Shown in pieces: positions 14,166 through 28,100 of a DNA stretch of 64,000 bases (position 1 is its first letter; the number at the start of each line of letters is the position of its first letter). A program made the position numbers and the translations under genes. Source of the stretch: Blasia pusilla (Eukaryota > Marchantiophyta > Marchantiopsida > Blasiales); NCBI GenBank assembly GCA_050084515.1, contig CM114271.1:51274001-51338000 (forward strand), given 5' to 3'. Below the pieces are notes generated by a model. It searched no databases. It saw nothing but the letters and a program-made list of their open reading frames with translations, and was not told where the DNA came from.

Positions 14166-15479
14166 ATTCCCAAGTGTAAGTTTCCCTTTCACCTCCAAAA
14201 TTCCTCCATTTTCGGTTTTCCTCCTAAATCTTTGAGATCCCTCTCCTAACTTTGCAATTAGTTTCTTTCTACAACATAACTAAGTCTTGAGTTTTTTCAA
14301 TGGGAGTTTTGCTTTATTTTGAAGAATGCATGTATAAATAAAAGAAGTTCATTGTATTTACATGTTTTTTTTGTAATTTTTTATTAGTTACAAGAAATGA
14401 TGGAGGAAACAAAATGTCATCTATTGTGCACTTACTCCTTTTGGACGTCAATCTTTAGTGTTGTGGAAGTGAAGTGTACGCTTAGTAGGTATGTCTCTGC
14501 TTATTTATTTGCATCCAAACACACTCATGTTAGCCATTACTTGGGTCAACTAGCCACAAATCTTCCCAAGTTCTCAACTTGGGCAATCCAACAACCTAAA
14601 CAGTTCTTAACGCCTCACTTCTAACACGGGAAAATCTTCTTAGACTTGGGACAGACTTCCTAAATAGTCCAAATACCTAAAATGACATTCGTGCGCTTGA
14701 CAGTTCCAACTATCCAATGAAACTTGAATGAGTCTCAAATCGAGACCTAAGAAATGAGTCACGGATGGAGGTCCAAGGTTGGCATCTAAAATTTGCCCTC
14801 TGAGACTTGGCTCGATGCCCAAACTTTAAAGTTAACTGCACGATCTATTTTGCGCCCTTTGATCGCCCCACTACACCACAAAATAGAGTCCGGATCCAAA
14901 GCATTCCTTGGAGACCCTTCCCCTTACATATATTTTTAGAGATCTCCATCCCTCCCCACCTCTAAGATAGTCCTCTTGGGTCGCATATTTTGGCCCTCAA
15001 TCCATCTACCAATGTGGTAGTCGAGGGGCAGTTTCTCGATCTTTTTTAATACGTTTTTCTTGATCTTTAATGCGTTGGAATCTTCTTTGTATAAGCTTTC
15101 CAAAACCAATGTTATCTGTCCCAAACATCCATTGGGTATGGTCATTATAACCATGAACACCGCAAGACCCTAAAACGCTAGTCAAGTTCCAAATCCTTTT
15201 GGCAACCAACTTTCGCGGGACTTTAGCTCCTCTCAAGTCTTGCTTTGCATTTGGTCTCGTTTTATTGGGTCACAACCTTTATTACATGAAACGTCTAACC
15301 TTGCTCGTATCTCAGATCTCATGTCTCATTCAAGAGACTTCTTGGATGTGCTTTCATCATGGTGTGAGCCTACTAGAGTTTTTATGTTTCGCATTGGCGC
15401 ACGTTTGACTATAAGGGTCGCGACTCCATCCGTAAGAAAATTTTTGAAGGAGTCAAATCCCCCAAAAAAGTGTTTCAAA
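14166..15479. other. Spacer between the two word clusters, no gene
   Basis: Contains short open frames on both strands (for example minus 15236-14936, lysine/arginine rich), none recognisable. If the flanking clusters are element ends, this 1.3 kb would be the interior of a small non-autonomous element; that is inference only. Confidence 0.3.
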
Positions 15480-15862
15480 GATCCAAAAAGAGTCCAAATT
15501 GAGTGATGAAGGAATAAAAGATGAATACTTTACAAATCCTTTGCAAGTCCAAAACACTTCTTTGTGAGTGCAAAGAAGCACTACTTAAACTCAATCTTTT
15601 GCAACTATTTTGTAAGTCACACTCGCAAGCCAACCACATACTCACGAGTCTTAGGCGAGTTTGTTGCAACTCCTTTATGAGCTAGATGTAAGCAATTACA
15701 ATTGTATTATGAGTAACCAAACATAATTTTGGAGCCACAAAGTGCAAGTCATATTTCTTGTATTGCGAGTTTGTTGCATCAGATTGCACTTGTAATATTG
15801 CGGGTTCATTGCGATTTTAGTATGGTTATAGTGTGGCTCTTGAGATTTGCAAGTCTGCCATA
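15480..15862. repeat. Cluster of TTGCAAGTC/GACTTGCAA words, right member of a pair
   Basis: Words such as TTTGCAAGTCC, GTTGCAACTCC, GTGCAAGTC and CACTCGCAAGCC recur across about 380 bases in both orientations, like the cluster at 13735-14165. Just before the cluster's end the sequence runs TGGTTATAGTG, which ends in the TAGTG expected of a CACTA right end, but no good left partner was found. Confidence 0.35.
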
Positions 15863-18800
15863 AAAATATTGATATAAATTTAATTCAAAATTTTCTAACA
15901 AGCAACATAAGACGAGCTATGTAAGAACAATATTTTGCTCATGTTCGTAATTTTCTTATCATGTGTTTTGTCCTCATGCCAATTTCAAAGTATTGCTCGT
16001 ATGTGTGTTGAAGCCACCAAGAAAGGAACAAATAAGCATAACAAAACTTAGTCCCCTACTACCCATCCATTAAGATTATAACTTAGATGAAATGAATTAC
16101 TAAGATTAAGAGTTGCTACAATAATGAACTAAGCATTACTCGTTGTCAATGACCAGTAGTGTAATGTATGTGTTGTGCACGGATGAAGGAAAAGGCATTC
16201 CAAGGATATGTTAAATCCTTGGCCCTTTGGTCCGGTTAATTTAGGGTTTCTCTTAAATCCAATGCGCGTCAACACCAGAGGAGGTTTGAAAAACATATAT
16301 CTATAGGAGCAGAGTTTTCTCTAATCCCATCCTCTTTTAATTATATAGATTAGTCTCTAATATGAATGGATAGGCTTGCAAGCTAATTGGAACAATAAGC
16401 ACGAGTAAGAAATATAGTTAGAGAAAAGGAAAGAAAACTTCAAAATCTTTGCTTTAAGATACAATAGTCTCATGCATTATGTTATTCAAACTTGGATTAC
16501 TCCTCCATTGGATACGTAGAGTATTAGAAAGAATCATACCAAAAATATATGAGAACCAATAGTTTCTTACAAACCTTTTGTGTATATTTAAACGGGAGAT
16601 TCTGCTCAAATTTGATAGTGGTTCTAGTTAATTCTCTTATCCTTCAATCTGAAGCGTGAAGTAGAACTCTCATTGCCAAGCAAATAAATCCTTGATTTGA
16701 GATTTGAATTTTTCATTAATTTCCAAATAGAAAATGATCAAAAAATTTATGCTTATGTATGACAAAGTAGATTCGTTGGGGACATAATCCATTTCCAAAA
16801 ATACATCTTTTTAAAAACCAAAATTTTCATGACTTAACCTCTCAAGCAATTAACTCGCTTAGATGCAACTTTCTATCTTCCATGAATTACCAGAACTAAT
16901 TAAATTTCACCTAGTCTTTCTCTTACAACTTTCAAAACATCCAAATCTCCATTCGTTATAGAGTCTATCGTCCACTTTCCCTAGCTTAACCTCAAAGCTC
17001 TCATGACCTTGAGCTTTGCAAGCGAAATACTTAGATGGAGTCCCAAAGACTCAATTGATAGTATGTTTCTTAGGTAGCCAAGAAGCCGCCAAGCGCTAAT
17101 CGGGTTGAGTCTTTCTAAGTGCATAGTGTCTCCTTAGGAATCGACTTTTGTGAGCTTTGACCGATCTCTTTACATCACTTGCCTAAACCAAAGCACGCCA
17201 GTTACTTCCTCAAGATGCATCCCTTAGCTCAAATCTAAAACATACCCAAACACGCATCACGATTAGTTTTTATTTCAAGGGCTTGAGCGAGTATAGGAAG
17301 AGAGTGTCCTCCCTTATAGATACTTATGGGGTTCTGTGGGAGAATCCTATCTTCTCCATTATCCTCCTTGGGCCCTTGACTTGGGCCTTCGACTTTGGCC
17401 CTCAACCCAAACGTGATTCATGATCCACGGACCAACATTTGACTAGTTATCTATCAAGATGGCTAAAGCTTCTTGCAACTTACGCAACTCTCGGCTCTCC
17501 AAATGCATCTTAGATCTGGGACCCGCATTTCATGTGTATCTCATGGCTAGTGCCCATTTGGCGTCTCATGGTCGTCTCGCTACCCTTCGTGTTCCGTGAC
17601 TAGTCTCATGGCGTCTCGCCTATTTTGACTACTTACGTATTTTTTGCCACTCACCCTTAATTTGGAGCCTAGCTCCAAGGTCTCAAGCCTTGCTTGCCTT
17701 GGATTTGTCCCTGCGAGTTGCTATGTCCTCTTCACACCTAAGGCAAATCACAAGACGCTCGCGCATCTCGGCTGGCGGGAGTCTCGCGGTTGGTTCCACC
17801 GCCCTTCATAGTCTTGCGATTAGCTAGTCTATATTGTAACTTTGGTGGGTCATACCAAGTTTTTCCCTCCTTGGATTCGTGATCACGACTCCCTTCTCGA
17901 GTCCTCCACTTCTATGGGGCGGCAAAGACTTAGCTATTTGCAATACGAAGTAAGTTCCGTTGGGTTGCGACTCTTCACAAGTTTGGCCATAATGTTTAAG
18001 TAGGTATATTGATCTTGTAGGATATCTAACAGACATAAGTCGTAAAATATCCTCATAGATGCATCGTGGTTTTTTTGGATGGACTAGGTGAGGAGATCCA
18101 ATAGTAAGACCATATTAACTAGTGTGCTGCCCCTCTCCGTACCCCTTCATCTTCATTAAATAAGGAATCTTTCTTACCCATTAAGACTACACCTTTCATT
18201 ATAGCCTTAATGTTAAAAATATATAAAATAAATAAATTTAGAGTTAATGTTAGTGCAGGTTGCATGAAAATAACTTCCGTTCAAAGGGGTGTTGTGGCAC
18301 ATCCACAAAATGTTATAAAAAAAATGTTCCTATATTTGGGCCTTAAATGATAAATGATAAATTTTGATTTTTTTTGTGCAAAATTTTGAAGCTTACATGG
18401 TATTGATTCATGTCAAATTCATTCCTTTGATTAATCAAAAGAAAGGTAGTTTTTGACCGGTCAAATATGATATTTCTCCCTTGAGATTTGTTTTGACTAT
18501 AAATGCATCTACTATTTGAATATGCACAATAGATTATGATTGTAGTTTGTATTAATTTTTTTTTCCTTTAAACTATAACTTGTTCTCTTTAAGTTCCTCT
18601 AATAGTAGGTGATTTTTTTTATCATGGTTGAAGATCAAAGATCTAGCTTCCACGATTTTCTATTTTCTTGCGCGTCCTTGCTATTTTTGCTCCTTGTAAA
18701 ATTAATTGAACCATAATCACATTTAAAGTGTGTTCCAAAAAAATCTCCTTGTATTCACTTTTGGACTTTGCCGTGTTGAATTTATTCCCCAAATCATATT

Positions 18801-21430
18801 TGGCTCCTCTGTATTTGTAGTCCACAATCACCGACATATTTGAAGTAGACATATCCCATGATATTTTATGAGAAATTCTTATATACCCTTCTCATTAACT
18901 TGTTAGGTATCTCTTTCATATAGAATACATCTATTGGAAAATTGCTTCAAATCCTTCTTGTTCTTCAATTCTAGTGTTTCTTCCATAGAGAGTAAATCTT
19001 GTGATATTTGTGTGTGACATGCCTTTAAAATCCTTAGATCCATCGAATGTTTTTTGTATAATACCCATTCAATACAAAATTTATCTCGATCCTTCATATT
19101 CACTGATTTTGGCATCTCTTTTCAGGCATAACGCATATGGTGGTTGTTGGTGTAGACCCCCTTAGAATATTCACATTCATTGAATCCGATGCCTCTTTCA
19201 CAAAGACATCTAAAATAACCTTCTATTGGAAACTCCTCAATATATGGGACTCTCATTGATTCAGGGCGCTTTTTATTTGGATTTATTAACACCAACTAAC
19301 TGCACACCATTGTGTAGAGAATTTCCCAAAACTTATGACTCCTTAACTTCTGTTCCCATATGTCGTGAATAAAATATGAATAAGTGAATGAATTTATGAA
19401 AAACATTGAAGGTGAAAAATAGTGTAATTTGTTTGTATGCTCACAATAAAGCTTTGATGGACTATGAATATGGAGAAAACTTGACATTTGAGAATTCGCT
19501 ATCATTGGAGTTCCTTGACTATTTAACCACTTAAGAAATTAAGTTATTTGATAGATTCATTGAACTATATCAATAGAAAAACTTTGCCAAGGGTTGTATC
19601 CCCAACTCTACGTCATCTTGGCATACTAGAGGCTTTGTCTTTGTCCACATCGCATCAATGTGGTTTGTCCCCTGATGCAAAATAGGGTTAGGTCATCCTA
19701 ATAATGCTATACTTTGTAAACCACAGATATTATGTAATTATGACTTCTTCAACATATAAGTCGAAACTGTCAATCTAAGCTTCTCTTCATAAGTATGCAA
19801 GACAAAAATTCAAATTAATGTTGCCAAACCAAAAGTAAATGTTGAATAGGATATGAAATATACCTAGTATATTCATAATTGCATCCCCTTGCTTTAGATT
19901 GAATCATATACGTCTATTTGTCAATCGTATGTTAGCACCATCTTAACTTGACATCCATGAAGTTTGTTATAGTGGAGGTTGTAGTGAAATGCACCTCTGT
20001 GAGAAATAGTCATTTAATTTTTTCCCTTAAACTTGTCACATCATAGTTGGTCAAATGATGTGTGCACATACTACATCCATTGATATGATTGCTTAATATT
20101 TAACTAAAATGATTTCATATGGATTTTTTAATCCAAGCAATAGGGGGGGACTCAAAGATCCTCCGCCTAGGAGGGTTTTGATACCCAAACTAGACTATGC
20201 AAACTTTCTTTGCATTCAAAACCAGTATCTTGTCTATCCATGTGGAGGGTTCTATTCCTTCTAAATGTCCATATGCCTTGTTTATTTTCAATTGGATTGT
20301 GGCAGATAAACGCCTTGATTTAGATAGAATGATACATAACCATAAGAAATATCATAATTTCATGAGATATAAATTTGTGTGGACGGCGGGTTCTTCTTGA
20401 GATGGTAGTTACTTAAAGCTATAATGTATGCAAGCCATAATAAATGACTGTTCATGTTCAACTACATGTTTCTATGTGTTCCTCGAAGAAAATGAGGAAT
20501 TGGGGCATATCACAACTTCGTGCTTAAGTACTCTTTATATATGCTTATGTGTTTGCCAACAAGCATATCCCATGAACATATTGCCAATGAAATGCGAATA
20601 CGAAGTATTGGCCAAAACCTCATACACCTATATTTGACAATATTTGATTTATTTAATAAAATTTGCATATTCAATCAAATTTAACCACAATGGCCTACAT
20701 TCGAGAAATAAGAAGTGATTAGCCCTATTAGGGCCATTCAAAGGTTAGTTGTAGGAACTTAATATGAGGATACAAAATAGGCCATAAGGTGCAGTGAACG
20801 GATTCAAAAGCATACAGTTTGTCAACAACCATTATCTAAGAACGTCATTAGCTAACTCTCAAACACTACGCCTCATGATTGTTGTTATGAGCAAGCAAAT
20901 GTGGCGTGTCCTTTTTATCCACAACAATAGATGTGATTCATAACCATGAGATTGACAAAAATGAGTGGCCACAAGTGATATGTCCTAATATATAGCATGT
21001 CCACATCCGTATCCTTCACCTATGGACAAATTTTTTTCAACATCCGGTAACTATCGAAATACTCGTCTCTCCCCCTGAGGGGGGGCATCTCGTGCATCTT
21101 TAGGGAAAAGAAAAATATTCCAAGAAAATTTTCACCTCGGGGCTCACATCTTGTATCACATGGATGTCTGTTTTTTCACGGGCAAACTAAATGCATTAGA
21201 GCACGAACCCATAGGCAATTGGGTTGAGGTGCGGTGACTTACCTCACAATACTTTTTTCCAAAGAGACGACAAGATACAAAATAGGTTGCTAAGTCTTGC
21301 CCAAAAATTTCGGCGATACTACTCTTAGGGCCAAATCCCATGCACATTAAAATCGTCAATTTTGTTTCCCCCACAATTTTCGAACATAGAAATGACTCAA
21401 CCACTTCAACATTATGATCGAAAATAATTA
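15863..21430. other. Gene desert upstream of the SUVR5 gene
   Basis: AT-rich with no recognisable coding region. Minus-strand frames at 18643-18852 and 18903-19115 are lysine-rich and near each other and could be fragments of one decayed protein, but show no motif I know. A CCCCCTGAGGGGGGG self-complementary run lies near 21072. No RNA gene was recognised. Confidence 0.35.
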
Positions 21431-22148
21431 CTAGGACCGATGTGTTTTGTCACATTATCGGATGTAAGATATCGCCACAAGGGTCGCCACTAGATGCGTG
21501 GTACACCACGCTGGCCGTCAGTAGTACAGTCCTGGCACGTTGTGGAAGACGCAGTCGGACTCCTGAGGGGGAACTTGATCTGCGACATACCTACCGCTCA
21601 CGGGAACCCGGCCAGGGCACTTTCCCGCGGACGCCAGTACCGTCTGACACGCTCCAGCGCTCGCCAAACCGCAGCGCGTAGACAGTCGACGGCGCCAGAC
21701 CGTCGGGGATCTTACGTGGTAGGGGTTCCTTTCCGGTTGGTCGCGTGGATGCGAGGGGACCACAGTAGCTCATGCGCGGACACAAGAAGCGAAGAGGAAG
21801 AGAGAGAGAGAGAGAGAGAGCAGAGGAGAGGGGTGACCGATGAGATACAGCAGCAGAGCTGCTGCGAGGAGAGCAGGCGTGATGTTGGAATCACGCGAGA
21901 GGCTGCAGCGAGGGAAAGGCGCGCGGAAGAGGAGGAAGAAAGAGGAGGGAAGGAAATGAGGGACAGAAAAACAGGGGCCGAAGCGAAGTGCAGAAATGTG
22001 GTGTGCAGTGCACACAGATACTTGTTGGAGGAGGAGGAGGAGGAGGAGAAGGAAGAGTAGGTAGGGCGAATGAGTGGAAGGGATTGAGATGATTTGAGGC
22101 GCGAGACGGGCGTGGGAGGGATCGATTGGTTGGTTTCTTGGAGGAGGC
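21431..22148 (+). promoter_or_regulatory. Probable promoter and 5' leader of the SUVR5 gene
   Basis: Base composition switches from AT-rich to GC-rich at about 21.45 kb. A GA tract lies at about 21797-21822 and a GGA-rich run at about 22027-22055, both typical of plant 5' leaders. The long open frame at 21494-22060 is arginine/glutamate low-complexity caused by these purine tracts and I do not call it a gene. No TATA box or transcription start could be fixed. Confidence 0.4.
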
Positions 22149-25100
22149 ATGGAGGTGCCGGAAGGCTCGGAATCGGAGGCAGAGATGGAATCGATGAAAG
22201 TGGACGACGTCGCAGAGAGCGTGACGGAAGAGCTTGTGAATGGAGGCGTGTACGGAAGAGCTTGTGAATGGAGGCATGTACAACCTGCTCTACAACCTGA
22301 AGAGCAGGTTGTATATGCTGTAGGGGAAGCTGGAAGTGGCGGGGAGCTGAGAGGACATCCCTCGATTTCTACGAGTGAGTGTTCGCAAATTGATGATCAT
22401 GACGCAGGTCATGTTACGATCACTGCATCAATTGCGCCTGCCGCTCCCGCTGGTGGTCAAGGTGATGTGGAGCCGGCATTTGAGGACCGGGCTTTGCAGG
22501 AGGATGAGAGCGGGGTGGGAGCACTTGATAAGTATGATACCATTGAAAGCTCACGAGTCGGAGAGGAGTTCGTTGATTGCTTGAAAAATGAACAACTGGA
22601 AGTATCACAGGGTTCAGATGAATTTGGCCAGGAAGTGGGAGAGGCTTCCGAGCTCGACGAGTTTGCCCCCGCAGACGAAGGTTATGGGGTCCCTGAAGCT
22701 CCAGACACAGCGGAGTGTGGTATCGATGTAGAAGAGGGTTTACATTTGAGAGAACTCCCCGCGTGTCCCGGAGATACAGGTGGCTCCGATTTTGCACTCG
22801 AAGGAGTGGATGGCTCGCATTACAGTGAAGTAGTACATGTTCCTGAAGCTTCTAGTGCTTCCGACTTTATCGTAGATGGAGAGGAAGGTTTGTTTCACAC
22901 GCCTGTGTACGAAGCATCGCATAATGAAGACAGTTTGGATTTTTCCATGGAAGTGGAAGGGGATTCGAATTACACAGAAGCGGAAGTTCAATCGGAAACT
23001 GCAGGTGTTTCTGACGACGCTTCCGTAGCTGGGGAGGTTCAACAATTATCGCATGTAAATTTTGCAGATCGAGCGGGTGATTTTGCGTTAGTAGCTGGAG
23101 GTAGTAGTCCGGATTGTAATACGGAAGCGGCTGGAGTACCACAATATGAAGACCATTCAGCTGTGGATTACTCGGATCATACTGTGGAAGGGCAGAAGTG
23201 CTCGATGATTGAGGCTCCACCCTTTGCTGAAGCCGGGAATGAAGCTAAAGCTTTGGATGCTTCGAATTACGCCGTCGTTATTGACCGGGACGGTGATGCA
23301 GATGTATTTATCCATGAAGAAAATTGTTTACAGCACGGTACAGATTCGACAACTGTAGCTCAGGAGGACATTGTTTCTCAACAAAGTGCTAAATCATGCG
23401 AGGATGTAGTACACTACACCCAAATGCTTGCTGAAGCGTGCGAGGATGGAAATCATAATGAACTATTTCCAATTAAGAGCGAGGTTCTGGACGTTGGCGA
23501 ACCAGTTGCTGGCACTTGTATGGTTGATCTCTCCGCCAGCTCATGCGAAGAGGTGCAAATTGAGCGACTTAGTTTAGAATCTCATGACGGCGTGCAAAGT
23601 GAGGTCCTTTACTGTTGTGAACCAGCTGGTGAAGCTTGTATGGTTGATCGAGCCGCCATCTCAAGCGAGGAGATGCAAATTGAGCAAGAAATTGTACCTA
23701 CCCATGTAGGCTTGCCAAGTACCGATGAAGTTGTTCTCCCATGCGAAGACTTGAACGCCAAACTTATTCACCCATGTGAAGGCTTGAACTCCGAACTCGT
23801 CCACCCATGTGAAGACTTAAACGCCGTTGAAGCGTCTGCGAAATCTTGCGAGGGTCTGGAAGATGCCGTGAGTAAGGATGAGTTAACTGCAAGGTTTTCC
23901 CCAGTCGCAAGCGACTTTGAAAATGTCTCTAGGTCATGCGAGGATAGTGTACAAGTGGCTACTGAAATCTCCGCGACTCTAGATAATTCTCTTAAAGTTG
24001 GTCAGCCATGTGAGGCACCGAACTCTGAAATGGTCGCCAAGTCTGACGAGGACCGTAAGCAGCAAGATGCAGAATTCATCAAGCCTCTAAATGATTCTCG
24101 GAACGTCTGTCTGTCACGTGAGGACGTCGTAAACGGGAAGGAGTTGGCGAAGCTGACCGATAAAGCTGTGGAGGCTCAACGTTCTGGGCCCTTCTTGGAG
24201 GTCAAAGAAGTTCCCGTACATCGAAAAGCGAGTGAATATCTGAAATCTAGAAGTGTTCAGCTAGAGGATGGAGTGCCTTTATGGGTGAAGGTACGTGGAT
24301 CTGTTGGAAGACCTAATTAAGAAAGCTGAGTGAACATTTGTAGATATTTACGTTGAGGAGAATACTTGCTTTAAACCAAGTGAAAGAATAAGCAAGCTGA
24401 TTCACTGAAGACAGAGATCCAAGAAGGCCATAATTAGCGAAGATTGAAATTTCTAGTCCATGGAAATGGTGTTGGCTTCCGTGATCTCCCGCATGTGCGT
24501 GCGCCTTGGTGGTGCCTTACATGAGTGGAACGCATTTCGCTATCGATTTCCAAGGTTCAAGACTTGGACTTCTCCCTAAATGTGATTTCTTTCAGGTGAA
24601 CTTCTTGGTTGTTTACTTGCATTCAGTCAGCCTGGACCATAGCCAAATTTCACACATGTCAGGCATTGCTGCATTATATCTCCCTTGGCATGTGTCCATG
24701 ACCAAAATGGAGATTACTCATTCATTAGTTCTTGCTGTGGCTCACCGATTGTGGAGCCTCCCCTTGTTGGACGGTGGTACGGATTAGGATGTTTGCAGGA
24801 GGAGTCCAAAGTGAAGGGAGTAACTTATAAAGGAGGGGCAGACCCTCAAGGAGACTGTACTCACTAAGTAAAACCTGTGATAGCTTTGCTTGGATATGCC
24901 TTGGTTTGCCAGTGCTAGAAACTGGGACGAACTGGGACAAAGATTATGAAAGCACCATATGAGATAAGGGAGGTTCTCACATTTAGACTGTGTGCTTAAA
25001 ATACACAACGTTGGTGGGGAGCATCCAGGTGTCAGCCAAGAATCCCTTTACAACACTATCTACCTCACAAGATCGGGTTCTCCAAAAGGCTTTAAAAACC

Positions 25101-28100
25101 GAGAAGGAGATGGAGGGATTGTAAACACTACATAGTTCCAGTTGTAGCCTAGAGTTCCATACACCCCATGCCCCAGTTGGATGGTCTTGGAGGCTGGGAC
25201 AAGTGCAGAGGGAAGAAGAAAGGAAGGAAGTGTTGTGTGAGAGTGGGTATACCCTTTTGTACAGTGAGTGAATACCGTACTGAGTGTTGGTGCAAAGCTT
25301 TGGATATTAGCCTGGGATCTCTTTACCACACTATCTACCTGACCTCATTCGGATCCCCTAAATATTTTACTTACTATTGCAGCACCTTTTGGCCGTGAAT
25401 CTAGGCTACTGAACATCATGAGCAGCTCTGGTGATAACAGTACAGCAATCTCGCCATATGTTGTTGCACTTGGCATTATGAATTTTGTCCGAGGGATGAG
25501 ATAGTGATCAGAGGTTGCATTCCCTCAATCACATGAAGTGCAGGACTCTGAGCGTGCTGCCATCCTGCTTTGTTTTTGGGAGATGAGAATTGTCCCTGTC
25601 CTAAACATGAACTTAGATTGTCTCCCAAACAATGAGTCCCCTGCAAATCGTGCCTCATTTCGGTTGGTTAAGGATAGACATGCAGAAGAAAAGTGCTGAC
25701 GCATCAGTTTCTCCCCCTGTGGTGTGCTCTCCTTGTTGTCTTGGTTATGGCATCCACAACGTATTTCTACACCGTCTCCCATGGTCAAGGTCCTGTAGTG
25801 ACCTTTGTGGCCCTAACAAATCCCTTGAAATTTTTTCCATCCAAGATGAGGCCTGCTTCACCTGCTCCTTGGTATCCAAGTGTCCCCCCAATCACCTACT
25901 GAGATTGCACTTATTAAGTAGTACCTGTTGTAGCCTTGTGATGGCAGACCCTGCAACTTGGTTGGATTATGGTAGACGCTGGGGTGGGTTCAGAGGGAGG
26001 AAGAACCACCTTCTGGCGGACTGTACCCATGAAGCCTGCCATAGCTTAGTGACGATAGACCCCATGCCTGGCTAGACAGTGCTCTCCTAGTTCAGTATGC
26101 TAGATTCACCACTCGTATCCCCTGCAAGTGACTAGTTCCACATTCTGAGTTCCTATCTCAGGTAAGCTTGAATGTGTTGAGAAGAACTTCTTGAGTTCCC
26201 TCTTAAAGTGGAAATATCTCACGAGTTCAAGTTGGAGGGAGGGTCTCCCTTGTTTTAGATGACTCTTTTCAAGCTCTTATTTCTAATCCAGTACTTGTCC
26301 TCATGTGTAGTGGAGGGGAAAGTGGCAGCCAAGTATTCAATGCAGCACCATTGACTGTCCTCCTGCAACTCTAAAGGCAAAACCCAGCTACAGCAAGAAG
26401 CACTACATTGTGGTGTACTCCCCAACTGCCCGTAATTATTCATGGGTGGATATTCAGCACACCTGCAGGATTTCGGAGTGTCCTCTGCCTCTCTTTAGTG
26501 GCACACATGAGAGTGGACGGGAAGCAGTGAAGGATGTAAACATAACTCGACGACGAATGCTACTTAAACTGGGTGGTGAAATGCTGGATATAAGTGATCG
26601 CCTTCATATCAAGGTAACCCAATAAGTGTGGTGTGTGACCTTTTCATTTCTGGTTTATTTTTCTTTGTGGAACCATTGCTTTTCTTCGTGGAACAGCTTA
26701 AGATAGAGTGGGCAGATAGGGGGGTTTACACAGCTGATTGGAAAAAAGTGTCGAGTAGTGAGCTTACGAATGTGTCAAATCTTTGGCAAAATTAGATCCT
26801 GTTAACCTTCTCAAATCTCATGTGAATATCCCTTGAGTTAATATGCTCTGAGGGATAGCACAGGAAGCTTGCAGTCACATGGGGTCTCATTGGGCTGTGC
26901 TTGAATCTTCTTGGCCAGGCCGTTGTGGAGAGCTCCCAGAATGTGAATGTATGGAAGAGCTTTGCCAAAGAGGCGGCTGCAGCAACTACCTATGCAGAGC
27001 TTGGGACATTGCTTGTCAGCCTCCATCTGGTAGGGCCCATGGGATTTGATTCATCTGAAGAAATAGGATTTATGTAAGTTGTATAGGATTGATTTCAAAT
27101 TTTATAAATTGCCTCACTTACGAATTTTCAGGATCTTAATGTTTCCGTGGTAAGATTTCTTTCAGGATTTTCTTGCAAATTTAGTTGGTTGAAACTATTC
27201 CATGTTCTGTTGTTCAGTTGGTCATATTCTGTGCAATTCCAATATGAAGTCTGTGACCATTTGTTTTGTTTGGCTTTTGAGTCCTATCATTCCTTATCAT
27301 TTAAACCTGAACAATGTGCATACCTGAGATCTGATATGGTGTGTGTAACTTTTGAATTAGTGTGAAACTTACCGGGAGTGGTCATGATATTGTATAGACT
27401 ATTATTGGTGATTATATAAAACCAAGTTGGATGGGAAAGCGCCATGGCCACTGGAAAGAGGAGTGTGTGAAAGCAGACAGTGCTGCTGCAATACAGAAAT
27501 TGACCAAGGTGGTAGTTCATTCTCAGCGTGGTTAGATATGATTTGCTTGAATTGAGTGCCCAATCAAAGGTTTCTTTTTTTTCGTAAGCAGATTTAACAA
27601 AGAGGTGTGAGTTTGGTAGTTGCTATTGCATTTTTTGTTAGATGACAGTGTTCCTGGGTTTTACACTTGACACATGATGGGAGGAAATTACTCAGTGTAG
27701 TGTCATATGGCTGTAACAGGAGTTGATAAATGCTGTACTGTGGGATGATGTCACACCTCTTTGGAATGAACCTGACCAGCCTGAGCTTGATCCTCAGTGG
27801 GAGAATTGGAAAGGAGAGGCATTTGATGAAATAGATTCAGAACCTGATGGCAAGGCAGAGCCTAAAGTATCAGCTAAACCTTTGGAGAATGGAACATCAA
27901 GGAAGCAGATCTCTTCGGGTAGTGGTTCAAAAAGGTTCAAGGAACAAGCAAGAGCACGGCGTCAGAGGCCTCAATCATCTGAGGCTGTAGAAAGTTCTCA
28001 GCAGAAGCGCTCTAAGCTGAACCCACTATCATCCACATGTGTAGCCAACCTGGAAAGTCCTCTAGTTGGGCGAGCAACAACCGCTTTTCGATCACCTTTG

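Noticed and set aside
13403-15831. CACTA at 13403 and TAGTG at about 15831 as ends of a second CACTA element
   Set aside because: Beyond the five bases the ends do not match each other and flanking triplets differ (CTA versus TGG); kept only as a word-cluster observation.
18643-19505. Three short minus-strand Lys-rich frames as exons of a gene
   Set aside because: No consistent splice joins and no domain; stops are dense between them.
21494-22060. 188-codon plus frame and overlapping minus frames upstream of SUVR5
   Set aside because: Composition is dictated by GA and GGA tracts; no motif, and it lies where a 5' leader is expected.
22420-23220. Minus-strand frames of 100-125 codons opposite SUVR5 exon 1
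   Set aside because: Shadows of the long plus-strand coding exon, with no recognisable product.
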